A DNA stretch of 64,000 bases from Promethearchaeota archaeon (GTDB taxonomy: Archaea; Asgardarchaeota; Lokiarchaeia; Helarchaeales; RDOG01). Below are positions 9,140 to 18,294 of this stretch, one piece after another; the stretch's first letter is position 1; every line of letters starts with the position of its first letter. The position numbers and the translations under genes were made by a program. The stretch is from NCBI GenBank assembly GCA_011365055.1, contig RDOG01000003.1, positions 62,001 to 126,000 of the forward strand, given 5' to 3'. Under the pieces are notes generated by a model that was given only the letters and a program-made list of their open reading frames with translations, was not told the DNA's origin and searched no databases.

Positions 9140-9147
9140 ACCACGAT
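9140..9147 (+). promoter_or_regulatory. ACCACGAT element next to a TATA-like box
   Basis: ACCACGAT lies immediately after TATATATATTC, upstream of the gene at 9308. The same 8-mer, in either orientation, is found next to TATA-like sequence before four other genes or gene groups (43946, 44734, 53961, 54957). Confidence 0.4.
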
Positions 9148-9307
9148 ATTAAAAAAAATTCACCAAATGTAATCTTAAATAAATTGTAGTAAGTAGTATA
9201 TTTTATTCTTCAAACTCGCTGAAAAATTTATTCCATAGACTTTAATATGTCATCATTGAATCGTATGAATAATTAAAAATTTCAAAATATAAAATGAGAG
9301 GAAGGTT

Positions 9308-10756
9308 ATGATAAATAAATTTGATGCCTTGATAGTTGGTGGAGGCGTTGGTGGCTGTGCGATAGGCGCCTTGCTTGCACATCAAGGATTAAAAGTTAAA
9401 CTTTTTGATAAAAATAACATCATTGGAGGTCGTTGCACGACCTATGAATATGAAGGGTTTCATATAGATCTTGGCGTGCATCTTTTTGGAGTTGGTGAGA
9501 ACGGATATTTAGGTGACGTATGTCAAATGGTTGGGATGCCCGATGCAATTAAGTGGGTCATCGCACGAAATCCCCGTCCAATTATGAATTATTGTGGGGA
9601 ACGAAAAATTTATTCTCGAGATTCAATGAGTGGAATGATGGGTGGAAAAAAGGAAGGGGAAATCAAAAAGGAAGATTCAGAGAAAAAAAAAGAAGGAAAA
9701 GAAGCAGCGCGAAAATTCTGGTCAGACTGCATGGACATGCCGATGGGGCAAATTGAAGAGTTATATTATACGAAACTTTCAAATTTTGTTTCGAGGTATT
9801 CAAAAGATCCAACGCTTTTGATGTTTGCTACTCAAATTTGTATGCAATATTTTTGTGTGAGTCCATTTGAAGCATCATCGGGTGAATTTATTCGATGTTT
9901 CCAACAAGTAACTCGTGCAAAATCTTCTGCTTATCCGATTGGAGGTTGTATTGCTATTCCTAAAGCGTACGTGAATGCAATGGAAAAATATGGAGGGGAA
10001 ATTCAGATGAACGCAAAAATATCAAAGATCGTGGTAGAAGATGGACAAGCAAAGGGTGTAGAGTTGAAAGACGGCTCTTATCATGAGTCCGACATCATCA
10101 TTAGTAATGCTGATATTCAAAATACAGTCTTAAATTTGATAGGAGAAAAATATTTTCCAGCCGAATATGTACAACAGGTTAAGAAATTAAAATATGCTAC
10201 TCATTGCATGGCAATTAAAGTTGCACTAGATGAAATTGTTACAGATCAGAAGTTAATTATGTATATTCCCGTTTCATTCCAAGAAGCAGGTAAATTAATG
10301 CCTAGAAAGGGAGGGTTAGAACCTCCAGAGAAGATAGGTGGAATGATAACAAGTCCTACAAATTTTGATCCGCACTTAGCTCCAAAGGGCAAGCAGTTAA
10401 TCTTTTTTGGGAGTGGTTGCAAACCTGGATTAACACAAAAAGAATATGAGCGATGGGGTGAGGCATGTATGGATTCGTTATTAGAATGCTTACCAGAAGC
10501 AAAAGGTCATGTTATGTGGTATCGGACGGATACTCCGACTCTCGTAGACCAGTATGCAGGCGAAGGCGGCAATATCATCGGAGTTGGGCAAACCGTAAAG
10601 CAAATTCACGAACGAAGACCATCTCAAATCACTCCAATAAAAGGTTTGTATATTGTTGGTGCTGAAGCAGGCGGTCATGGTATTGGAACCGAACTTGCTG
10701 CAAATAGCGCCATGGAACTTTTAGAAATCCTTGAAAAATCAACACCTACTTCTTAA
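9308..10756 (+). CDS. FAD-dependent oxidoreductase of the phytoene desaturase / retinol saturase type
   Basis: A 482-residue flavoprotein. The N-terminal dinucleotide-binding fold is DALIVGGGVGGCAIGALLA with the downstream acidic LFDKN, then IIGGRCTTYEYEGFHID, the hallmark of CrtI-like enzymes. A C-terminal FAD motif reads GLYIVGAEAGGHGIGTELA. Family members saturate or desaturate isoprenoid chains; in archaea a geranylgeranyl-lipid or carotenoid substrate is plausible but not shown. A Lys/Glu-rich low-complexity insert lies at about residues 112-136. ATG 9308 follows GAGAGGAAGG. The gene stands alone, 83 bases before the GH2 gene. Confidence 0.8.
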   Translation: MINKFDALIVGGGVGGCAIGALLAHQGLKVKLFDKNNIIGGRCTTYEYEGFHIDLGVHLFGVGENGYLGDVCQMVGMPDAIKWVIARNPRPIMNYCGERKIYSRDSMSGMMGGKKEGEIKKEDSEKKKEGKEAARKFWSDCMDMPMGQIEELYYTKLSNFVSRYSKDPTLLMFATQICMQYFCVSPFEASSGEFIRCFQQVTRAKSSAYPIGGCIAIPKAYVNAMEKYGGEIQMNAKISKIVVEDGQAKGVELKDGSYHESDIIISNADIQNTVLNLIGEKYFPAEYVQQVKKLKYATHCMAIKVALDEIVTDQKLIMYIPVSFQEAGKLMPRKGGLEPPEKIGGMITSPTNFDPHLAPKGKQLIFFGSGCKPGLTQKEYERWGEACMDSLLECLPEAKGHVMWYRTDTPTLVDQYAGEGGNIIGVGQTVKQIHERRPSQITPIKGLYIVGAEAGGHGIGTELAANSAMELLEILEKSTPTS

Positions 10757-10839
10757 TTTTTTTTCAAAAATCTAATAATTTTAAAATATCATATTTTTTG
10801 TAAGAAAATTATCAAATACATTTCTTCGAGGATATTTAT

Positions 10840-12570
10840 TTGAGCACCTTCAAAAATGATGAATTGTGGATACCTATTGAAGGGGAGATAATGACTCGGT
10901 GGGTTAAAGATATTGATCCTCAACATCCTCTTCCCGAATACCCACGACCACAAATGAAACGCGATGATTGGATAAATTTAAATGGTATTTGGAATTATGC
11001 AATTCGATCAAAAAACGTTTCTGAAATTGATAAATTCGATGGAAAAATCCTTGTACCCTTTCCAATTGAATCTGCTCTTTCTGGCGTCAAGAAACAAGTT
11101 AAGGGCAAGCATAAGATCTGGTATCAGCGCAAGTTTTCAATTCCTGATAGATGGAAAGGAAAAAAAATATTGCTACATTTCGGTGCTGTAGATTGGGAAA
11201 CAACGGTTTTTATCAACAGAAAAAAAGTTGGAACACATCAAGGTGGTTACACTCCCTTTTCTTTTGATATTACTCAATATTTAAACCAAAATGAGAATGA
11301 ATTAACGGTAATAGTATGGGATAGTACCAACCATGAACGAGGAAAACAATCTCTTAGACCATTTATGATCTATTACACTGCGGTATCAGGAATATGGCAA
11401 ACAATATGGTTAGAACCTGTGCCTGATACGTTCATTGACCAGCTTCAAATGGTACCAAATATAGATGATTGTCTTTTACATCTAAAAATAGTTGCTAGTG
11501 GGGCCATCGCTTCTGAAAAAGTTGAAATAATAGTGAAGGATAAAAACAAGGAAATTGCCTCCAATTCAGGAAATTTAAATGAATATGTAAGCTTAAAGAT
11601 TACAGATCCTAAGATTTGGAGTCCTGAATTTCCCTTTCTTTATGATCTTGACATACATCTCATCAAAAATAATGACATCTTTGATAAGGTACAAAGTTAT
11701 TGTGGTATGCGAAAGATTTCACTTGGAAAGGATGAACAAGGACATGCTCGAATTGAATTGAATAATGAACCCATTTTTCAATATGGCACGTTGGATCAAG
11801 GGTATTGGCCTGATGGGTTGTATACTGCTCCAACAGATGAGGCATTACTTTATGATATTGAAATTACAAAGGAATTTGGATTTAATATGATAAGAAAACA
11901 TGTGAAAGTGGAACCACTAAGATGGTATTATCACTGTGATAGACTTGGGATGTTAGTATGGCAAGACATGCCAAATGGAGGATGGTTTATATTCAGAAAA
12001 AGAGGTTCAAAGGGAAAAGATTATTTCCGTAAGGAATTAAGGTCCATGATTTTCGCGCTTTACAATTCACCTTCGATTATAGTTTGGGTTCCCTTTAATG
12101 AAGGATGGGGTCAGTTCGATACGATAAATATAATAAATGAGGTACAACTTCAGGATTCAACACGTCTTATTGATGGTGCGAGTGGTTGGTTTGATAAAGG
12201 AGTGGGTCATATTCGCGATATTCACGTTTATCCTGGACCAAAAATGCCTGATCATTTGGAAGGGCGTGCTGCAGTAATTGGTGAATTTGGTGGGCTTGGA
12301 TTGAAAGTAGATGACCATTTATGGAAGAGTAAATTAAAATTTGCTTATAAAAAATACAAGTCCTCTGAAAAGTTGACGCAAAAATATGCTGAAATGATGC
12401 AAAAACTCAAATCTTTAATAAGAAAAGGATTATCTGCCGCAGTCTACACGCAAATAACAGATGTGGAAATGGAAATAAACGGAATAATCACTTATGATCG
12501 AGACATAATTAAAATAGATAAAAAACAGTTAAGAAAATTGAACTTGGATTTATTTGATCGAATAGAATAA
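10840..12570 (+). CDS. Glycoside hydrolase family 2 protein (beta-galactosidase/glucuronidase-like)
   Basis: This 576-residue protein has the GH2 order. A sugar-binding jelly roll comes first (about 50-200, with WYQRKFSIP and VFINRKKVGTHQGGYTPF). A short Ig-like domain (about 205-300) and a TIM barrel (from about 310) follow. The likely acid/base is Glu421 in PFNEGWGQ, and the likely nucleophile is Glu482 in IGEFGG. No signal peptide is seen, so it acts in the cytosol. The start is TTG 10840 after a GAGGA site. It ends nine bases before pyrF. Substrate specificity is not determinable. Confidence 0.88.
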   Translation: MSTFKNDELWIPIEGEIMTRWVKDIDPQHPLPEYPRPQMKRDDWINLNGIWNYAIRSKNVSEIDKFDGKILVPFPIESALSGVKKQVKGKHKIWYQRKFSIPDRWKGKKILLHFGAVDWETTVFINRKKVGTHQGGYTPFSFDITQYLNQNENELTVIVWDSTNHERGKQSLRPFMIYYTAVSGIWQTIWLEPVPDTFIDQLQMVPNIDDCLLHLKIVASGAIASEKVEIIVKDKNKEIASNSGNLNEYVSLKITDPKIWSPEFPFLYDLDIHLIKNNDIFDKVQSYCGMRKISLGKDEQGHARIELNNEPIFQYGTLDQGYWPDGLYTAPTDEALLYDIEITKEFGFNMIRKHVKVEPLRWYYHCDRLGMLVWQDMPNGGWFIFRKRGSKGKDYFRKELRSMIFALYNSPSIIVWVPFNEGWGQFDTINIINEVQLQDSTRLIDGASGWFDKGVGHIRDIHVYPGPKMPDHLEGRAAVIGEFGGLGLKVDDHLWKSKLKFAYKKYKSSEKLTQKYAEMMQKLKSLIRKGLSAAVYTQITDVEMEINGIITYDRDIIKIDKKQLRKLNLDLFDRIE

Positions 12571-12579
12571 GTTGATGTC

Positions 12580-13506
12580 ATGAATTTTTCGGATGAACTA
12601 ATAGATAGAATAAAACAAAAAAAGAGTTGTATTTGTCTTGGATTAGATCCTGATATAGATCATTCAAATTTTCCAACGTTCTTAAAATCAAAGCATGATG
12701 ATAATCTAGCAATCATAAGGGAATTTACCCTGAGTTTAATTGATGAATTGGCTGAAGATATAGTAATAATTAAACCAAATTTAAAATTTTATGAAGCGTT
12801 GGGCATTGAACACTACTTAAATGAATTAACTCAACATGCCCATAAAAAAGATTTATTAGTGATTATTGATTCAAAAGGTAACGACATTTTAACTTCCATG
12901 GAAATGCATTATAAGGCCATGTTTAATAATTATAATGCCGACGCCATAACTATTAATGCATACATGGGTGAAGACGTGATTTCACCATTTGATAAATATC
13001 TAGAAAAAGGGAAAGGATTATTCATTCTGGTAAAAACGTCAAATCCCTCATCAAATGATTTTCAAGATTTATTCAGCGTGAAACTTAATGTAGATGAAAA
13101 ACTTGAAAGAATTTCTGCATTTGAAGTATCTGAAAAAATATTAAAACGCAATTATATTCGAATGGCTCAATTAGTTAATTTATGGAGTAAAAGATCCAAG
13201 GGCAAGCATAATTATTCATCCATTGGAGCCGTAGTGGGAGCTAATGTGCCATCCATTATTGTAAGAAATCTTCGGATGTTAATGCAAGATTCTTTCTTTT
13301 TAATGCCAGGGTATGGTGCTCAACAAGGATTGCTTGATTCAATAGATTCAGCAATAAAAGAAGATAAATTGGGTGCTATTATTAATTCATCCCGAGGAAT
13401 AATGTATGCATGGAACCAACGATTTAAAGGAAAATTTAAGGATGAAGAATATTTGAAGGCTGCTAAAGAAGAAATTAAAATAATGAAAAAAGAAATCAAT
13501 TTTTGA
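12580..13506 (+). CDS. pyrF: Orotidine 5'-phosphate decarboxylase
   Basis: Catalyses OMP to UMP, the last step of UMP synthesis. At 308 residues it is the long (subfamily 2) type. Visible motifs are the N-terminal CLGLDPD, IKPNLKFYEALG, and the catalytic DSKGND (DxKxxD) array near residues 96-101. The phosphate-binding MPGYGAQQG and NSSRGIMYAW follow near the C-terminus. ATG 12580 lies nine bases after the GH2 stop, so the two are probably transcribed together, although the functional link between a glycosidase and pyrimidine synthesis is unclear. Confidence 0.93.
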   Translation: MNFSDELIDRIKQKKSCICLGLDPDIDHSNFPTFLKSKHDDNLAIIREFTLSLIDELAEDIVIIKPNLKFYEALGIEHYLNELTQHAHKKDLLVIIDSKGNDILTSMEMHYKAMFNNYNADAITINAYMGEDVISPFDKYLEKGKGLFILVKTSNPSSNDFQDLFSVKLNVDEKLERISAFEVSEKILKRNYIRMAQLVNLWSKRSKGKHNYSSIGAVVGANVPSIIVRNLRMLMQDSFFLMPGYGAQQGLLDSIDSAIKEDKLGAIINSSRGIMYAWNQRFKGKFKDEEYLKAAKEEIKIMKKEINF

Positions 13507-13623
13507 ACCAAAATAAACCTTTTTAAAAAAATTTTTTTAAAAAAACTCATTTTTAATAATTATTTTTTGTATTTTTTATGAAAATTTAATAATGTCAAGA
13601 AAAAATTTAGTTTTAGCAAGGTC

Positions 13624-13758
13624 GTGGTGTTCCGTTAGAACAGGAGGGCGAGAGAGGATTACACAAAATGAAGAAAAAACAAGATTAACGGAACACCACC
13701 GCTTTTACAATGGTATTTTTTGTCTTTTGCGCCCCAACGTTTTCATCATTTTGTGTAA
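13624..13758. repeat. Interleaved inverted repeats (possible pseudoknotted RNA or element relic)
   Basis: A 14-base arm GTGGTGTTCCGTTA at 13624-13637 has its exact reverse complement at 13686-13699. A second, 13-base arm TTACACAAAATGA at 13659-13671 has its exact reverse complement at 13746-13758. The order is A-B-A'-B', so the two stems interlock as an H-type pseudoknot if transcribed. The segment is richer in G+C than its surroundings. A 63-codon frame crosses it but is unlikely to be coding. Confidence 0.6.
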
Positions 13759-14007
13759 ATTTGAATACACTAATTCTAGCTAATGTATTTCTATGTATAA
13801 ATATGAACAACGTAGCATAAAAATTTTTCGCAAATATTTATGTGATATTCGCAAATCCTCGCAAATTAAAGAGAATTTTATCGAAATGATCCGCAGAAAA
13901 TCGCAATTATTATTTTGATTTTTAGGATTTTTTAATTGATTTTCATAAAAAAAAGGATGTGTTTTTGTTTTTTCACGATTTTATGATTTCTAATTTTTGA
14001 CATTTTT

Positions 14008-14394
14008 TTATTCTTCAATCTTGATAATTCTCATGAGAGGGTAATTTAACTCTTTTAAATGGTCCATTTTAAAATGTACTTTCACATTTTTATATTTTGA
14101 GACTAAATTTATCGAGAGATTGCGACCCGAAAGTTCATCATAACTATAAGGGTTTGATTGATCATGTTCCGCAGCTTTAATATTGATATTTATACTTTCA
14201 ATGAATGGTTGATTTTTAAAAGAATCCTCAATTAATTTTTCTAATTTTTTTATTCCTTCGGAATTTTTAGGTAAAGGGAATCCTGAAATTTGATGATATA
14301 TCGCTCCTAAAGTAATCCCTCCTTCAAAAATTGCACGATCTCTTTCAGTTACAGCGCTATCAAAATATTTAGATGCCTTATCATCATTAACCAA
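14008..14394 (-). CDS. mptD: Archaeal dihydroneopterin aldolase
   Basis: The protein matches the archaeal MptD family (DUF372 type), which cleaves 7,8-dihydroneopterin to 6-hydroxymethyl-dihydropterin and glycolaldehyde on the way to methanopterin or folate-like C1 carriers. The signature region TERDRAIFEGGITLGAIYHQ lies close to the N-terminus. Further on come LEKLIEDSFKNQPFIESI and a Tyr-rich NPYSYDEL. I choose TTG 14394 as start, since AAGGTGAT lies five bases upstream; GTG 14403 is part of that site. About 128 residues is slightly short but complete. Confidence 0.85.
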   Translation of the reverse strand: MVNDDKASKYFDSAVTERDRAIFEGGITLGAIYHQISGFPLPKNSEGIKKLEKLIEDSFKNQPFIESININIKAAEHDQSNPYSYDELSGRNLSINLVSKYKNVKVHFKMDHLKELNYPLMRIIKIEE

Positions 14395-14574
14395 AAAAAT
14401 CACCTTAAATAGTATTCAATTAGATGATATTTAACCTTATCCTAATTCTGGTTAGAAAAAAAGTCATTTCCACCTTTACATAATTTTAATCAGAACATAA
14501 AAAAACAAAATATATTACTTCCTAGAATTCTTGATAAAATAAAAAAATATAAAGGAAAAAGCTATAGTTCATGT

Positions 14575-15384
14575 ATGCCAATTAAAGGTATTAATTTTGA
14601 TAAATGTACAAATTGTAATCAATGCTTAAGAGAATGCCCTGGTATGGTTTTTGAAATTGATGAAAAAAGAGAGCAAGTGTTTTTTAACCCTTCAAAAATT
14701 TGTATATCTTGTGGGCATTGCATATCCGTTTGTCCCGAAGATGCTATTATTTACGAAAATATGAAAGATGAGCCATTAATTTTTGATGGAGTTCGTGATC
14801 CAAGCACCTTAATCCCATATGAGAAAATTAATCAGTTCATACGTGCAAAAAGGTCAATAAGACAATATAAAAAACAAAAAATTTCAAGAGAAGTCATGGA
14901 AAAAGTTATAAATTCGATGAGATATGCTCCAACTGGTGCTAATCTACGACAAATGAAATGTTTAATAATATCCGATGATGAAAAAATTAAAGAATTATCT
15001 GAAATTATTCTAAACAAATTAAAATTGACAATTTACGGGGTATACATAGATACAGTTAAAGAAAAAAAAGTAAGGGGGATAGATCCAATATTTTATAATG
15101 CGCCACATGTAATTATTCTCTATTCAAGCACCTCTTTAGATCATGAAAATGCATATATTGCCATGACACATGGAATGTTTGCCGCTCAGTCTCTAGGATT
15201 AGGAACTTGTTGGATTGGTTTTGCATATGGGGTGATGTCACAAGATAAAGAAATTTTAAAGAATCTTTTTGGAATTTCAGGAAAAGTTTTAGCAGTCATA
15301 ACTATCGGATACCCTTCAGTCAAATACTTTCGAACGCCACCCCGTCTTCCATTAAAAACCAAAGGATTAGATGAATTGATATAA
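14575..15384 (+). CDS. Ferredoxin-nitroreductase fusion protein
   Basis: Two 4Fe-4S motifs come first (CTNCNQCLRECP near residues 11-22 and CISCGHCISVCP near 43-54). An FMN-binding nitroreductase domain follows (about 85-269), with RAKRSIRQYKKQKI, the RYAPTGANLRQ flavin loop, and SLGLGTCWIGFA. Such fusions take electrons from ferredoxin to reduce flavin-bound substrates in anaerobes. It lies alone; the ATG at 14575 follows AAAGGAAAAAGC. The length (269) is typical for this architecture. The substrate is unknown. Confidence 0.88.
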   Translation: MPIKGINFDKCTNCNQCLRECPGMVFEIDEKREQVFFNPSKICISCGHCISVCPEDAIIYENMKDEPLIFDGVRDPSTLIPYEKINQFIRAKRSIRQYKKQKISREVMEKVINSMRYAPTGANLRQMKCLIISDDEKIKELSEIILNKLKLTIYGVYIDTVKEKKVRGIDPIFYNAPHVIILYSSTSLDHENAYIAMTHGMFAAQSLGLGTCWIGFAYGVMSQDKEILKNLFGISGKVLAVITIGYPSVKYFRTPPRLPLKTKGLDELI

Positions 15385-15757
15385 TGGAAACAAGTAAAAA
15401 AATAAAATTATAATATGAGACTGCTTATTCTAATTACAAGTTAAATGTTTTTTCAGCTCTCCATCTTTCAATCCAATCTCTAAAACTATTAAAAAAATGT
15501 TAAAAAAATATTTTTTTTTAAAAGATAACTAAATTTTGGATAAATTTATGAAAAATAAATCATTTATATACTCGTATATTGCCCTTATTAGAATAAGCTA
15601 GCATTTTTCTATGTAATACTCATCTAATATCTTTTCCTTTTAATTAAAACTAAAAAAGAGTTAAAAAAAAATTTAAAATTAGCTTAGGTTTAACAAATTG
15701 ATTAATTTTTAAATAATAAGAAACTCAACATATGAAATAAAAAAAAAGAAATATCGG
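15385..15757. other. Long AT-rich intergenic stretch with a 12-base inverted repeat
   Basis: GCTTATTCTAAT at 15423-15434 is matched exactly in reverse complement at 15587-15598. Between them, on the minus strand around 15437-15490, a short frame ending in RDWIERWRAEKTFNL looks like a gene tail but has no start. The rest is AT-rich with poly-A/T tracts. This may be the footprint of a lost element; nothing intact is present. Confidence 0.35.
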
Positions 15758-16354
15758 ATGATTATGAAAAGCGCTGTTGAAGTAATTGCAGAAATGTTTG
15801 TTAAAGGTCTGGAAGTGATGCCAGATGACAGACAAAAAAAGATAATGGAAAAATTGTTTGGTAAAGTGGTTCAACTAACAGTTATGAATTATAATGAAGC
15901 CGTTGTTTTTTTCTGCGAAGAAATGGAAGTCAACGGTGAACGGAAAAAATGGATACGATATAAATCTTTCCCTACACCTCTTCTAAAATGTAAAAATTGC
16001 GGCTGGAAAGGAAACTGGAATGATTTGCCTCTTCAGAAAAAAGATTTACAACTTCCAGAATCAGATAACGTATTAGCAATAACAGAAAAAGAAGAAATTG
16101 TAGAAAAATGTCCTAAATGTGGTTCAGAACGTCATCTATATTGGAAAGATTGGGTTCATCCCTACGCAAATGTTAACTTGTATGTAGCTTCTCAATGGGA
16201 GGTAGGAAAATTTGGGACAATAATGATGGGACCTTTACACGTTCGTTTAAAAGCTTTAATTAACGCAGGAATTTCCATGTTAAGAGGTAAAACTAAGATG
16301 GTACCTTTTTCGCAATTTCTATTAGTAGTAAATTTTGCATCAATGATCTTATAG
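15758..16354 (+). CDS. Zinc-ribbon protein of unknown function, first gene of a three-gene operon
   Basis: The 198 residues include an N-terminal helical part (VIAEMFVKGLEVMPDDRQKK). A split zinc ribbon is formed by CKNC (Cys78, Cys81) and CPKC (Cys118, Cys121), and a Trp-rich stretch SERHLYWKDWVHP follows. The C-terminal third has amphipathic or hydrophobic segments (GTIMMGPLHVRLKALINAG, FSQFLLVVNFASMIL) that could touch a membrane. No family is recognised. It ends with TAG at 16352-16354, eight bases before the next ATG, so the genes are probably translated together. Confidence 0.7.
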   Translation: MIMKSAVEVIAEMFVKGLEVMPDDRQKKIMEKLFGKVVQLTVMNYNEAVVFFCEEMEVNGERKKWIRYKSFPTPLLKCKNCGWKGNWNDLPLQKKDLQLPESDNVLAITEKEEIVEKCPKCGSERHLYWKDWVHPYANVNLYVASQWEVGKFGTIMMGPLHVRLKALINAGISMLRGKTKMVPFSQFLLVVNFASMIL

Positions 16355-16362
16355 ATGATGAT

Positions 16363-16701
16363 ATGTTATCAATATTGAGTATTGACCCAATTTTAAGCAT
16401 GATTGGTCCTATATTATTTCTTGGGACCGTTGCACTTGCCACTATTATTGCTTCTTGGTGTGCAATGCTATCGAAAGATGTTCTTGCTATTCTTGCTTCA
16501 GGAATAGCGATCGAATTTTATGCATGTTTCTTTAACCTGTTTTATCAGAATATTTACCAAGTAAATCTCTACTTTGTAATCGCACTAACTATATTCGAAT
16601 GTGGAATGATTGGGTTTTTTATGATAATAAAATTATATTGGGCTTGGACTGACGGCTGGCATAAGTTAAAGAAAGGTCAGTTCAAAACAACAACTTATTA
16701 G
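16363..16701 (+). CDS. Three-helix membrane protein, second gene of the operon
   Basis: A 112-residue protein with about three transmembrane helices (residues 10-35, 38-62, 67-93). It ends in a basic tail (WHKLKKGQFKTTTY), which suggests a cytosolic C-terminus. No family is recognised. The stop TAG (16699-16701) overlaps the ribosome site TAGGTGA of the following gene, which starts four bases later; that arrangement usually means coupled translation of partners. It may anchor the zinc-ribbon and 397-residue proteins to the membrane (inference). Confidence 0.65.
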   Translation: MLSILSIDPILSMIGPILFLGTVALATIIASWCAMLSKDVLAILASGIAIEFYACFFNLFYQNIYQVNLYFVIALTIFECGMIGFFMIIKLYWAWTDGWHKLKKGQFKTTTY

Positions 16702-16705
16702 GTGA

Positions 16706-17899
16706 ATGAAAATATCAAATAATTATACTTATGGGGATATACCGGATGTCTTGTTAACAAAACCCTATTTTCCTCTTGCAAGGCACTTATGGAGATTATA
16801 TACGGAACTTGGATACGAAGAATTAATCGTAGAAGCTCTCCCAAATATTAGTGTCGATATGATCTACGATGTGTTTAAAGCTCGACTTGATACTAGTATG
16901 GAAACAGCAAAAGACGTTTTAGATGGAACAATTACAAATCCTGATAAAAGATTGGCTTGGATGTTGTTTCCTCCTGTCGTTCCACTAAGAGCCGATTTGA
17001 CACGAGGTACAACCAAGCTATTATATGGTGATTCGCTAGACGTGACTTTTTATGCCATGAATGATCTCGATCAAGAGTTAATTTTTCTTTTTAATGGACA
17101 CGTAGAGGACGGAATTCCTGTTGACTGGTGGGTTGTTGGTCCAGATGATGATTTACTCGAACGTAGACATATTAAATACGGATTTAAACTAAAAGATGCT
17201 TATAAACACTCAAAAGATATGACAAAATGTGGTTTAAAAGTAATTGATATTCTGCGCGATGTTCGAAACGAAAGGACACCACAATGGGCAACCACACCTT
17301 ATAACATTGCAACCGTATGGGTTTCAGGTATTGCAAACTTTTTGATTGAGCCAAGTATGTTTGAATTGGTTGGCGGTCTTCATGACGGAGTCTGTACGAA
17401 GAGACTTTTTGGACTCGGTGACTATTGGTTCGCTTATATACCTTGGCCATCAATGATAGAGATGCTTCTCTATATGAACAGGAGTGATTTCATCCTACGA
17501 ATGGGAGGCTTGTTAAGTGCAAACCGTTTATGTTTGAACCACGTGGAGGAAGGCATTCAAGGTATTGCAAAGGAAATTCTTGCAGGAACCGACTTTTGGG
17601 AGAGAGCATTCGTAAAGACTTGGGAAATGGGATTCCCATGGCCATCTCAATCTCTAACAGCACAACCACCAAATCTTAAAAAGAAATCAACGTACCAAAA
17701 TGAAGAATTTAACTGGAAATTTTCTGATGAAAAATGGATAACACCTGAATCCATGGGTATGACTGTAGATGAGATGACTAAAGGTCTATTATTCGATATA
17801 ACACCCAAAACTAAACCATGGAGCGTTGATCCAAGGGATGAACTAATTTCAGTTGGCTGGGGAAAGGATATCAAGATTTATAAAGAAGTCTCATTATAA
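16706..17899 (+). CDS. Unknown conserved-looking protein, third gene of the operon
   Basis: A soluble 397-residue protein of mixed alpha/beta composition, unusually rich in Trp, Asp and Pro (VDWWVVGPDDDLLE, DYWFAYIPWPSMIEML, WEMGFPWPSQSL). It has no signal peptide and no nucleotide- or metal-binding motif that I recognise. The residue bias and steady codon use indicate a real, folded enzyme-like protein. ATG 16706 follows TAGGTGA. Its strict linkage to a three-helix membrane protein and a zinc-ribbon protein suggests one complex of unknown purpose. Confidence 0.7.
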   Translation: MKISNNYTYGDIPDVLLTKPYFPLARHLWRLYTELGYEELIVEALPNISVDMIYDVFKARLDTSMETAKDVLDGTITNPDKRLAWMLFPPVVPLRADLTRGTTKLLYGDSLDVTFYAMNDLDQELIFLFNGHVEDGIPVDWWVVGPDDDLLERRHIKYGFKLKDAYKHSKDMTKCGLKVIDILRDVRNERTPQWATTPYNIATVWVSGIANFLIEPSMFELVGGLHDGVCTKRLFGLGDYWFAYIPWPSMIEMLLYMNRSDFILRMGGLLSANRLCLNHVEEGIQGIAKEILAGTDFWERAFVKTWEMGFPWPSQSLTAQPPNLKKKSTYQNEEFNWKFSDEKWITPESMGMTVDEMTKGLLFDITPKTKPWSVDPRDELISVGWGKDIKIYKEVSL

Positions 17900-18011
17900 T
17901 TCAAACTGAATACCTATTAAGAAGAAAAATGGGAGATAATTGTTTTAATCATTAGGTGAGATGCTAATAAATAAAAAAAACACCTTAAATCTAATTTGAA
18001 GAGTGAAAAAA

Positions 18012-18281
18012 ATGAAGAAAGAAGATATAGAAAATGGGATCAAGATTTATCTTGAAAGTTTAAAAAATTCAAAGATGAAAATTAAATTCAAGAAAGATGT
18101 AAGTTATTTAAGAAAGATGGATGGCAAGTTTTTGGATTCTTCTAATAAAGTTTGTCATGTATTAGGGAACATCATTTTAACAGAAGATCCTGAGAAAGTC
18201 AGACTTTTAGACCCTGTCATTCAAAAAATGGCGGATAAAAGGAGTATAAAATTCGAAGATTTAGGAGAGGTTGATATATAG
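18012..18281 (+). CDS. Small charged protein, unknown
   Basis: An 89-residue, Lys-rich alpha/beta protein. I choose ATG 18012, because GAGTGA at 18001-18006 fits a ribosome site; an upstream GTG at 18003 lies inside that site. It ends with TAG 18279-18281, immediately followed by GGGTGA, the ribosome site of the next small gene. No family is recognised. The two small genes form an operon and may encode partners; both have a helix first and then a beta-rich middle. Confidence 0.6.
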   Translation: MKKEDIENGIKIYLESLKNSKMKIKFKKDVSYLRKMDGKFLDSSNKVCHVLGNIILTEDPEKVRLLDPVIQKMADKRSIKFEDLGEVDI

Positions 18282-18294
18282 AGGGTGAAATAAC

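Noticed and set aside
13592..13783. 63-codon frame across the interleaved inverted repeat
   Set aside because: No ribosome site, odd composition, and both repeat pairs explain the sequence better.
15423..15598. Insertion sequence bounded by the 12-base inverted repeat
   Set aside because: No transposase frame and no target duplication seen.
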